Assembly: GCA_009760855.2 (NCBI GenBank)
Contig: WPIO01000007.1
Coordinates: 6,356,501 to 6,420,500 of the forward strand
Length of the DNA stretch: 64,000 nt
Source: Cristatella mucedo
Lineage: Eukaryota; Bryozoa; Phylactolaemata; Cristatellidae
Reading direction: 5' to 3'
Shown one piece after another: positions 33,353 to 45,300 of the stretch. The first letter of the stretch is position 1; each line of letters starts with the position of its first letter. The notes below the pieces were generated by a model. The model was not told where the DNA came from. It ran no database searches and saw only the letters and a list, made by a program, of their open reading frames with translations. The translations under genes and the position numbers were made by a program.

Positions 33353-36300
33353 TAGAGATGAGAGACAGACAGACAGAGAGTGACAGAGAAGGACGGAGAG
33401 ACAGGCAGACAGACAGAGTAGATGAAATGGGTGGGTGGATGGAAGGGTGGGTAGATGATTCGACAGATGGATGATTGGATGGATGGCTATAGAGCAGGCA
33501 GGTGTAGGCAGATAGATACATAGATAAACAGATAGAGAACGAAGGAGAGACAGACAGATGGAGAGAGAGACAGAAAGAGACCGAGAGAAACAAGTAGTGA
33601 GCGAGCGTGCTGCCAAGGCAAATCAGAGGGTGGGTGAAGCAAAGCTGCTGAATCCAATGCTACACCACTGGTGGCACGTCATGTATACCTACCCGTTTTG
33701 AACCAGCCGTCTGAAGTGAACGTTTCAGCCGTCTCCTTGGGCTTTTGCCAGTAACTAGTGAAGACACTAGGGCCCATGATTAGCAGCTCGCCTGACTTTT
33801 CCTCGTGGCTTGCACCTGCACGAGTAACCGGTGGCAGGCGGCTTCAATTAGAAAAAACTGGCAAAACGGCAAGAGTAATCATCTGGTAAGCATACGAGCA
33901 TGCAACTGCAGCTCCCCACCACACCATCTCTTCCTCTCTTTTGCCCTATCTGTCACGGCTCATCTCGTCCTCTCTGTCTACAAAGGTCATTCTACCCTCT
34001 CTTTCTCTCACTGTCTCCCTCAATGATTCTTCTGCTCTCAACCTGCAGTAAATAATTCATTTTTATAGTGCCCCAAGAGAGCTTAATCTCTATTCAGGCG
34101 CTTCACAAATGCCTCGGAGCTCGAGCCCAAGACCTCAGCCAGACCTTGGTCGGGGCAAGCACCTTAACTGCTAAGTAATGCTTAGCTGGGGAGCAATGAG
34201 AACACATCTCAGTTTTTCCACAAAACCGGCTCTTAGATAAAACGGCTCATGCTTTTATAAGTACAACGAAGAAAAAATAAATCTTAGCTGATTTAAAAGC
34301 CTCATTTATATAGTGGCAGAAGAGCCTTATCGTCAATCACCACTGCTTCCAGTTGGCATTAAACGAATTGCTCGACTGAAGTATTCGAACCCACGACCTC
34401 TGTGGTGAAGAACGAGCACCTCACCTCCTGGGCTATCACGGCACAGCTTTGGAAAAGGTCTGGCATTCTCTGGGTGGGTACTTCGTAAATTAAGGCAATG
34501 CAATGAACCTTTAACAAATGAGCAGGCATGACTATGAGTAAAGCTTTTGCTATTGCTACGGCCAAACAACATGCATACATTTTGATCTCTCTCCTGAGCC
34601 TTACTCTCTTTAGCATTTTAACCAGCTTCCCACCAAGTTCTCAATGAGCGAGGTAAAACCTAAGCAAATACACCAAGATTCCCATTACGGTGTTCGAATT
34701 GGTCACTTTATGCAATACCTATATGCAGTGTTTGAGTGCATATAATGGCTTCACTGCCGTCAGTGCCATGATTCATTCGTGAGAACACAACTGCAATTTC
34801 AAAAAAAGAGCTACCGGAGGCCGCCTGTCGTAGAACTGAGATACGAAAAAGAATTTTGTCTCGAGCACTGAACGATCCTACAGTCTCTAGTTTACCCGTC
34901 CTCTGCCGATTGAGCTCTCGAGAGACTACTACTCCTTCGGTACTCAACTCCTGGCTCTTGGGTTTAATTTTCCATTTACGTGCTCAAGACCAATTGTGGC
35001 GTACTTTAAGAGTGAGTGAGTCTTTTTATACGTGCAAATTAGATACCAAGCTTCAACCATTTTGTCTGCCGGGGAAGGTGACGAGAGAGCACATCCGTTG
35101 CACGGCGTACCTGGGTGTAGGCAAGAGAAGACCGCGACTTCTCGACAATCTGTGAATGGCTGAATGTAAGTGTGACCTTGTGTGGTGGATGCAAGCAAAG
35201 CAGTAATGTCAAAATACAAAGCAACGAGCCCCTTACTTTTTTCCTGGCAACTCTAATGAAACACTCGACACATCTGCGAGAGCTTGAGATTGAGAAACCG
35301 CCCACAGTAAAAAATATGGTAGCAGACACGGGTGTGCTTGCCTGCAAGTCGTATACAGCTTTGGGTCCCAGAGCTGTTCAATTTAGAGAAGCCTTGCTCA
35401 AGGATCGTGTCTGCTTGTCAGCGAGACAACAGTGCATTGGCGGTTGGCTATCATAAAGCATATGCATACCAACAGATGGCCCGCCGTTTTGGGAACATAG
35501 GCATCAACAAACATGTTGCAACAACTTGATGACCGACGTGTCGTCATACCAAAAGCTATGCAATCCCAGAGGCTCTGCAAACTCCAGAAAGGCCACCAAG
35601 GCATCAAGAAATCTCGTAGAGACGCCTTTGCTAGGCGGTTCAGTGCAGGCTTGGAATGTCGATGCAAACTGATGACACATGAAAAAGCTGCCTTACTTGT
35701 AGAAAGCAATGACCACCGGATTCAGTGAATGTTACTAAATAAGGATACTACTAAGTGCAGCAGTGATTTAGAGTGTGCTTTTCCATGTCTAAGCATGATT
35801 CTTGATTCCTTTGGCAGGCTTGCCTAAGCGTGGTATAATGCTTGTAATTAACTGCTGTTTATTGCTTTTCATGCAACAAGTTGCAAGAAAGGTGTTTAAT
35901 AACATTAAACTTGCGTGCTGACCCTGTGCATGTCACCCTAGCCATGTTATTCATGCTGTTTATCAAGCATGCTACCACTCACCATTCGATCGTGTTTCCT
36001 TTGCAGCTAATGTAAAGCGCCAATAAAGAGATTGAGTTCCCTGAGGGCACTTTATCAAGTGTATTATTATTATTATTATTATTAATGCCCCTAACAGTGC
36101 TCTCTGAGATCTCCAGCTGTGTCACGATCTCTCGGTTTGAATTGCTATCTCTTGTTTCGCCCAGAGTTTGGGTGGTCACTTGTAACGAACAAGGTTCGAG
36201 CCCTGCGGTTTATGTAAAAGTACCAAGATAGAGTTTGGTTCTCTTAGGGTGCTATACAAAAGATATTCTTATTTGCTATCGAGCATCTGATAACGACACC

Positions 36301-39300
36301 CTTTCCAGTGGGAGCCTGGTAACAAATCAATCTGGCAACATCGAACTCAATCGGAAGCAGCACCTTCTACTGGCAGACTATTTCAGCTGCTGGATGTATG
36401 TCTTTAAGGGGGTAGATCGGCTAATATTGGGAGTGATCCCCCAAAATGTCCACCAGTAGTGGGAGTAATTCCCCAAAGCACATTTATTAATATTGTACTA
36501 AGACCAATAAAATGAATGGCATGAAAATTGGCACAAAGAACACTGGTAACATAAGCTATCGTTTGATGTGATATAGCGGCCGTGTTGACCTTCTGGTGAC
36601 CTTAAAAGTCCAAGGTCACGTATAGCACTGCAGCTCAGCCATACACGGCTTTACCATCAAATAGCCCAGATTTAATACCAGTCATTGTAGAAATATGGCA
36701 AACAGCTCAATAGATGCATGACACTCGACTCCATGCTAACCCCACCACACACAAAATGAGGTAATCTAACTGAGGAAATCAATGTTCTTGATACACGGTA
36801 TCCCGGATGACTTGGTAACTGGCTATGGTAATGCATTATCATGGCAGAATCCCAAGCCCTAACAAAGCCACATAGCTCACCAGCTTTCAAAGATATCCGA
36901 AAGCTGCCGGTGACATCGGGAGAGAAGCTGATAAAATAAAGATAATTTAGAGCGGGGAAGTAGACTGCAGTCTTGCTATACTCACCAATCAATCTTGAAA
37001 ATTGTTACTCTCCTATACAACTGCCAAGGGGCCGTTCACTCAGGACATAGCGGCTAACTACTTGAGCAACGCCTATCCAAGAGAACTCAACTAGCCTGAG
37101 GTTTCAGCCAGAGAACAACAGATTCGACTTAGGGGGCAAAGCACTATGTGACGAAGGTAGAGGCAAAAGAGCTGCTCAGGCAGGCCAAGAAGAAGTATGG
37201 ATCAGAAGTGTCCTCCTTTCACATGCAGCCCGAAGTCGTGCATGGATCAGGAGAGCGCTAGAGTGGGAGCCGATGCTTCAAGAGCCCTGCACTGACTGCC
37301 AACCTCCAGCCAGCACCTAAGGAGTGGTGCCAGAGGCACGATCGGCAGCTGACTGATGCTGGTTTGCCAGCATCGAGGAGACAACATGATCAGGTACATG
37401 CAAATTTGGAGAAACCGTTACACGACCAAAGAACGCCAGGCTACCTAATTATGTCTGCCAACAGCCTCTATACCTTAGGAGGGGAGATTCAATATATGGT
37501 GAGCCATGGTGGCTCACTAGGAGGCGATTGCTTTTACGACCTCGGTCCCGAGGTCGTGGATTCGAATCCTGTGGTGGGCAATCCTTTATTGCGGCTGCAA
37601 GCGGTGATGATGTGGGGCTATTAAAAAAAGCTAGTACATAGCCACTATGCGTACCTCCATACACTTTGATTGAGTGAAAGGCTGGTTCTGGTTTGGATCA
37701 TAAAGCTTGACAGCCGAAGCAGCAATTATCTATTTCCCTTCAGTTGTCCCGACGTTACCTGAGGAGTATGTACCCATCTAAGTCAGCTGTATGGCCTCGC
37801 CATCCGGCGTGGTCACCATCTTGCACCGTATGTAGCGCATGCCGCCATTTGGCTCTGTTAATAACAAGAATAATACCTTCGTACAGTGCCACAAGGAAAC
37901 TTCATGTCTTTCTAGGCACTTAAAACATGCCGTAAAGGGAGCATGATCAAATAGGTTAGTGGTAATGTATATAGAGTGACAACAAGCATACTATGGTTAC
38001 AGGTGACATGCACACTGTTAGTACTTGTAAGCACGAGAAGGACAGATCACATGAACACGGCAACTGCTGTGAGAAACAGGTGGGTTTTAGCTTTTTTAAT
38101 TTGGTCAAGTCAGGGGACTTCGTGACGTTGTGATCTTTGTTCACAATAAAACCTTTTCAGCAATGAGAATTCTGCTTTTATCTAGCAGCTTACATGCTAA
38201 GCTCCTCCCTACTTGGCTAACATGGCCGGTCAGCAAGACTGTTGACCTTACCTGCTGTGATGACCGTTCCCTTGCTCGAACCTTCACACAAAACCTCGTA
38301 GCCATTGGCACTAGCAGCGCTCGGTTGAACTATGCGAACCTTGACGGATGGAAACGGCTGACCAACTGCACCTGCAACATGAAGTAAAGAGCAGCGACAA
38401 CTCAAGTCACCAGTTAAGAAGAAGCTGTCCCCGCCTTGCTGCAGTGCCTTCTAGTCCAAGCAGAACGATGCTGGGTTTATTTCGGTGTCTCGGTGGTTTT
38501 CTTTATAATTCCACATGAAGTCAAAATAGTTGGATTGGTATCATTCGCATACCTTATTTTGGAGCTCGAAGACCCTACTCCAGAGGACAAGATATCTTTT
38601 GGTTTTGAGAACTATTATAAACTAACCGGGTGTGATAACGCTTAAAAGTCTGAATGCCGGTGTAACCAATATATCTGTAGTTACTTGATTGCACTCCCCC
38701 CACCGCCCCTTGCCTACCCCATCAAGTGCGTGCAGCATGGTGCTGACCCTGACAACAGTGGATGTGAATAAGCACACGGGTCCAAACATTATTTTTCACC
38801 CGGTGCATCGATCTGAGTTCGGTTGTTGCTAATGCCTGTATTCGAGTAAATCAGTACACGATACCAATTGTTAAATTGTAACAGTCTGTCAATGAGCTGT
38901 CGATCGATGTCAGATTGCAACGTTTGGCTAAGTGAGTAACAGTGATTGGCGTTCGACAACCAAGTCAAAGGCTCCCATGTAAACAAATGAGGTGTGATCA
39001 AGTGACCATACCAGCCCATCTAGGAAACCATCCACCAAACTATATTTGTTGCCTGTTTTGTCACTGACGATGCATCGGCTAATGATGAGCTGTATCCGGA
39101 TGTCTCCTTGACCTATCGGGGCCAGCTCGTGCCATACTGATGCTTGGTAAGCCAGCAAAACATGCCCCCTGTTGTAAAGCTTTGTGAAGGTACAAAGGCG
39201 GTTTTGATGTCACTATACACAGATGGTCATTCAAACAGAGACATCGTGAGGTGGCAGAAGATATCAGAAGGGGCTGCTATAAACATTTTGAAGAAACATC

Positions 39301-42300
39301 TGGCCAAATGTTAACACAGACACTGCCGTACTTGGATCGTCCTCGGCTAATTTCTCCTAGAAAGGACCGGCTCCTCAAAAGTATGACTCTGAAGGACATA
39401 TTTGTCACAGCAAAAATCCATTGCCAGAGTCTCTGCCAAGTTACGGGAACGGTCTAGAGCAGCAATACCATGAGCAGATGGCATAATGAACAAGAAATGA
39501 ACGTATACGTGGCTAAGTGCAAGCCATTGTCGAGTGTGCAGCACAAAAAAGCATGGCTCGACTTTGCTCACCAATAGCAGCATTGAACAGAGGCATAGTG
39601 CAGCAGAGTGCTGTGGACAGATGAGTCAAAATTCAATCTCTTTAGCTACAATAAGAGGAGGAAGATCGTTTGCCGGTGAAATTTGGTGGTGAAAGTGTAA
39701 TTGTTTGAGGTTGCTTCTCAACTTCTGGTGTTGTGTGGCTGCACAGGTTTCAACAATCGTGAATCAGAATGCCGATCTGGACATTGAGTAGAATTTTGGC
39801 TAAGCTGAGAGGAGGGTGCTGCTGATGGAGAAGGCTCCAGCATTGCTAGAGAATTCTGCTTGCATTTGCTCAAAGGCAATGGGTGCCTCCTTTCGAGCAA
39901 CTTCTTGTCTTGGCTGTGCAGAGCGCTGCTCGCCCTCCGCTCCAGCCTGCGGCATAACTGGGAGGTAGTGGATCAGAGGCCATTCTGGGCCAAAAAAAAG
40001 CGGGCAGCCTCCTACGACTGTTTGAAAGCCCAGCACTTTTGGCTTTTTTTTGCCCAGCACTTTGGCAGGCAGCTGCTCCTTGCAGACAGCTTCAGCAGTT
40101 GCCTATTATGTGCACTGCCTCTCGACAAGGCATTTACTATTTCAAAAGAAACTAAAAAACTATTTGCTCTCTGCATGGCAGACTTTCCCGAGGACTGCCA
40201 AGACGACTGGCAACTGCTGGTCTCTGCACCAGTTAACTGCTTGCTTACGTCTCCGAGGTACCGGATTCAATCGCAAGCAGCTCCACACTCTTGGCTACCA
40301 CACATCCGCACGGGTAACCGTGCGAGCGAGTCCTTTATAAACAGCATTGAAAACTTGACAGGTAACCCTTCCCAAACGTCTACTCACTGGATCCAGTAGC
40401 AACTCTTCCGCAAATGACTGGATCTTTCCAGTGAGTCATATCAATGCCACAAATTATGAAACAACGTGAGCACAGAGAGCAACGTTGCCCATAGAGATAA
40501 AGCCACGAAGGAAAGGCCAAGGGGTCAGATGCTCAACAGTGACAGCCGTTAAGACTTTTCTGCCAACATACGATTGAGGCTGTTAAATCAGCTAGCCCTT
40601 ACTTTATGTGGGTGGGTGCACTCGGCACGCTTATGTATTTTGGCAGTGATGCACGCATGCGTCCCACGCTCACCCGGGCGTCTTTCTCCGTTTAGAGGAT
40701 TGGTTAGTGCCATGCCCACCTCTGTCATTCCATAGCGCTCCAGCAGCCAGTGCCCCGTGAGGTCATGCCACTTCTTCATCACAGGCAGAGTCAGTGCAGA
40801 CGATCCACTTACCATTAGCCTGAAATTCACAACCCGAAAACTAAGAGCGTGGATGTAGATACCATGTGCATCCAGGGTACACATTGCAGTTATATGTTAT
40901 TATGCAATGGGAGCATGTAATAACAGTTGCGGAAAGTCGTATTCATCAGGAATGCACCGGTCAGGGCATCGCAAGGAGTGTACTTTCTGTAAGCTTAGTA
41001 ATACTGTTGTCCGGAAGGTATGTATACAATAATAATAATTATTGTTATACATTTGCATAGAAACCTCAGAGAACTTAATCTCTTTCTAGGCACTTTAGAT
41101 AAACTGTAAGGGAACCATATCAATATGACAAATAATAAATGCACAGCAAGCATGAGCACACAAACGACAATCCAGACGTATCCAGTAAATGCTGTGAGGA
41201 AAATGTGTGTTTTTAGCTTCTTTTTAATATCAAATCGAGGGGGAATTCGGTGACATCATTCGAGAGCAAGTTCCAGGCTTTGGGAGCAAGTAAACAAAAG
41301 GCACGGTTTCAAAGTAAAGTTTCAAACCATCAAAGTCGTGCACACGCTACTATAGTCTCTTACAACTTCCGTGAGGAGCCAACTGAGTGGTTTGCATGGT
41401 GTTAAAACTTCCTACAGCCTGCGCCGGCGACAGGCAATGCTTGCGGCAACACCAGCGATCTCTTCGATTGAGCAGACCACATGGACCAGCGATTTGGGGA
41501 TGGTGGTAGTGCCAGCAGTACTAGTGGCCCTGACCAAACCAGTGAGTGCTACCGGCTGCAGTTGCCTCAGTTGCACAGCGTAATCGGCGGACAGGAATGT
41601 GACATCCGTCGGCAGCACAACTGCCAATGACACTTCGGTATTCATGCATCGATTAAGTTGTCACACCCACACACACACATAACAGAGGTACAGCAAAGTT
41701 TCGAGTACAGCCTTCAGCATAATCGTCGAGCTAATTGAAATATGTCAATTCGACGTGATGCATGATCATCTATCTACCTGATGGCCTGTAGGCAGTGATC
41801 CTTAATGTCCTTGGCTGAGACCTGCCGAGACAACCGCTGCTCGTAGTCCTCCAGCAGTTTTGCATACATCGTAGGCACACCCATCATGATGTTCACGTTC
41901 GACTTCTTATTAAGAAGCACCGACCAGACCTATCATGTGATATGCAAAATACGTAACACGCCTGCTGTGCTTGTAGCATTAAAGTCAGTACCAAGTGCCT
42001 TTCAAAAAAATTATGACAGACAGCAATGCTAGGAAAACACAGTGCCCATTAGCAAAAAGCAGCAGTGATAAATACGACAGAACTGACAGCTGGTTCACTC
42101 TCAATACACAGTGAATAACCTGTCACGAGCTCCCACTCAATCTGGCCAGTCAAGATGAATGAGCAGGATAACTATTTATGGCGATGGGGATGTCACATGC
42201 TCGTTGCTTGGCCAGCACAAACACACAACAGCAATCTTAAAAAATTATATAGTATATAATATAGTAACAATTCAGTATTTCTAGGATGCTTTCACCGCCA

Positions 42301-45300
42301 AACATTGAATGTCATGAGCACCGTCATATCCATGCTCTCCAACTGTTTCCTCTTAGGTGCTCTGCTCCACCCACCACTTTCACTTGCTAGTACATATCCA
42401 TAAAACAAGTTTTTCCTACTTATGACACTTTGCAAAATAGGCTCGAGGCAGCAGAGCATGTGATGTTTTCATAGGGTGCCGCGCTGGTTTGGCCCAGTGT
42501 TTAAGGTGCTCGCCTCGATCTAAGTCAAGGTGAATGTATTTGATGACCGAGGTCGTGGGCTCAAGCCCTGTGGCATATGTGAAGCACCTGTATAGATTAA
42601 GTTCTCTTAAGGTGCTATAAAAATGAATAATATTTAGGGTATACAAATATATATGCATAAAAATATATATATATGCATAATAAAGTGTGCAGGCAGTGGG
42701 ATGCTCAGAGGCATATTCATTTAGTTTAAGGCTTAGCCACGAGAGCACCACACACATTTACATGTATATGCACAAACTTGCAGCTACAAGTACTTAAGCA
42801 CTCCACAAATCGAGTCTAATATTTTCAAAAATGAACAATAAAACCACAAATACATGCCTACTGCCTCGGAAACGATCAGAAATTTAACTCACTTGCTGCA
42901 TGCATTGATGACATCTGCACATGGATGGCAGCAAATTTTCTAAAACTAAACGATGATAAAAACTAACTTACTAGTTATGGGCAAACCCAGTGTGATTCAG
43001 AGATTGGAAAGGCTGACCCTCAAAATTGGTTCTGCCAGCATATCTCCAGTTGAATCAGCTCGAAATCTAGGTGTCATATTCCAAAGCGACCTCTCGTTAG
43101 ACGACCATATCAGCTGCACAGTCAAATCAGCCTATTTTCAGCTTCATAACATTGCTAAAATTCGGGCTTGTTTAGATAAGGTTACCACGTCCAAGTTGGT
43201 CCATGCATTCGTGACATCCTATCTCGACTTCTGCAACTCACAGCTTGCTGGCCTACCAACATGTGCGATCAGGCGATTGCAGCTGGTGCAAAACTCTGCA
43301 GCTAGGCTTGTCTGTCGTGAGCGTCGCAGTTGCCACATTACTCCACTTCTCGCCGACCTGCACTGGCTACCAGTCAAGCAACGGATTGACTTCAAGGTTT
43401 TGTCGCTCACTTTTAGGTCCCTTCATTCTTTGGCTCCAGCCTATCTTTCAGATATACTACCCCATCAGGCCAAGCATCGTACCACCCGCTTTTCGGAGTC
43501 CAACAGTCTAGAAATACCTCGTACAAACCTTAAATCCTTTGGAGACCGTGCATTTAGTTCGTATGCTCCCAAAGCCTGGAACTCCCTCCCGACCTGCGTC
43601 AGAACATCCCCTGACCTGACACATTTAAAAGGAACCTAAAGACACACCTATTTAGGACAGCATTTAGCGGGTCCCTGTGATTCGTCCTTGATGTGCTTAT
43701 GCGTGCTGACACTGTGCATGCTGCCACTAACCACATTTGCATGCTGACCCTGTGCATGTCACCCCTAACTATGTTATTCATTTTGTTTGTTTTTCAAGCA
43801 TGATTTTACTTACCATTCAATTGCATTTCACTTTACAGCAAATGTAAAGCGCCTAGAAAGAGATTAAGTTCTCTGAGGGTGCTTTATCAAGTGCATTATT
43901 ATTATTATTATTATTTAAAAAAGGAATTGTGTAACCTAAATATGATACAAAACCTGGAATTCGATACCATCAATAAATATTCTGGACCGATAATCGCTTT
44001 ATGTATGCACCAGCTGCCCCTGTAGCTTCATTAACTATTAGCAATCACAATAGTCTAAACGTGTGAAAAGTCACCCCACCTTGCTTTGGAAAGTGGACCT
44101 TCGGTTTACTGACCTGATTGTGGTGACGAAAATAATGCTTTCGCTAAGCTTCGAGTTTCTGAGTGTGTGTGACCTACTTACTAGTTATGGGCAAACCTAG
44201 TGTACTTAGAAATTGGAAAACCATTCCCCAAAATGGGCTCAGCCACCCTATCTCCCGTAGCATCTGCACGAAATCTGAATGCCTGTTCCAAAGGGACCTT
44301 TCACTAGACGACTGCATCAGCTCCCCAGCCAAGTCTGCCTACTTTCAGCTAGACAACGTTGCAAAAATTCGGACCTGCTTAGATATGGATACCACATCCA
44401 AGTTGATCCATGCATTTTTGACATGGTGTCACGACTTGGCTTACTGACTACTCAAAGGTAATCCCTCGACTGCAGCAACATGCTTATATTTAGTAAAAAA
44501 TCAGCAGCTAGGTGCCTGTCTGTCGTAAATGTCACAGTCGCCACATTACAACACATTTCTTGCCGACATGCACTAGCTTCCCATCATGAAGCATATTGAA
44601 TGCTAGGTTTTGTTACTCACTTTTAGGTCCCTTCATTCTCTCACTCCATCCTATCTATCCGAACTAGTTCTCGTTCAGGCTAGGCATCGCACCGCCTGCT
44701 CATTTGACTCAAGTTGCTTAACAGTGCCTCGAACCAATCCCAGATCCTCCGGAGGCAGTGCTTTAGTTTACTTTCTCCCAAAGCATGGAACTGACTCCCG
44801 ATTGACGTCACATCATCTCCTGACTTGACAGCATTTAAAAAGAAGCAAAAAATGCATCAGTTCTTCATATTATTTGGTGGGTCCATTATGATTTGTCCTT
44901 TGTGTGCTTATGATTGCTGAAACAGTGCATTGTATATCTAATTAATTGATATGCTTCCTTTATAGCCTATTTAAAGTGCCTAGACAGAGACTTGGTTATC
45001 TTAGGATGCAATACAACTGTTCTATTACTATTATTATTATTATTATCATCCTTATATTTTCTAATCATTTTGGTTACTCTTCATCTGGATCCATTGCTCT
45101 GAAGAGTTTGGTACTTCCTCCTTTTTGGTCATGTTCCAAATGAATCGATCAACAAAACCTTCTTGAAGGCCTTTCATCTCGACTGGGCATCGTAGGCACT
45201 GAACTGCAATTGTTTAGGCCCTATCTCAGTGGGAGATTTCATAAAAATTTATGTCAATGAGCAACAGTCATCCTAGGAGCTTTTCAGATGTGGTGAAAAC

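Noticed and set aside
32939-33616. Long minus frames of Ser-Leu and Cys-Leu repeats (up to 225 codons)
   Set aside because: They are translations of (CT)n/(CTGT)n/(CTAT)n microsatellites, not proteins.
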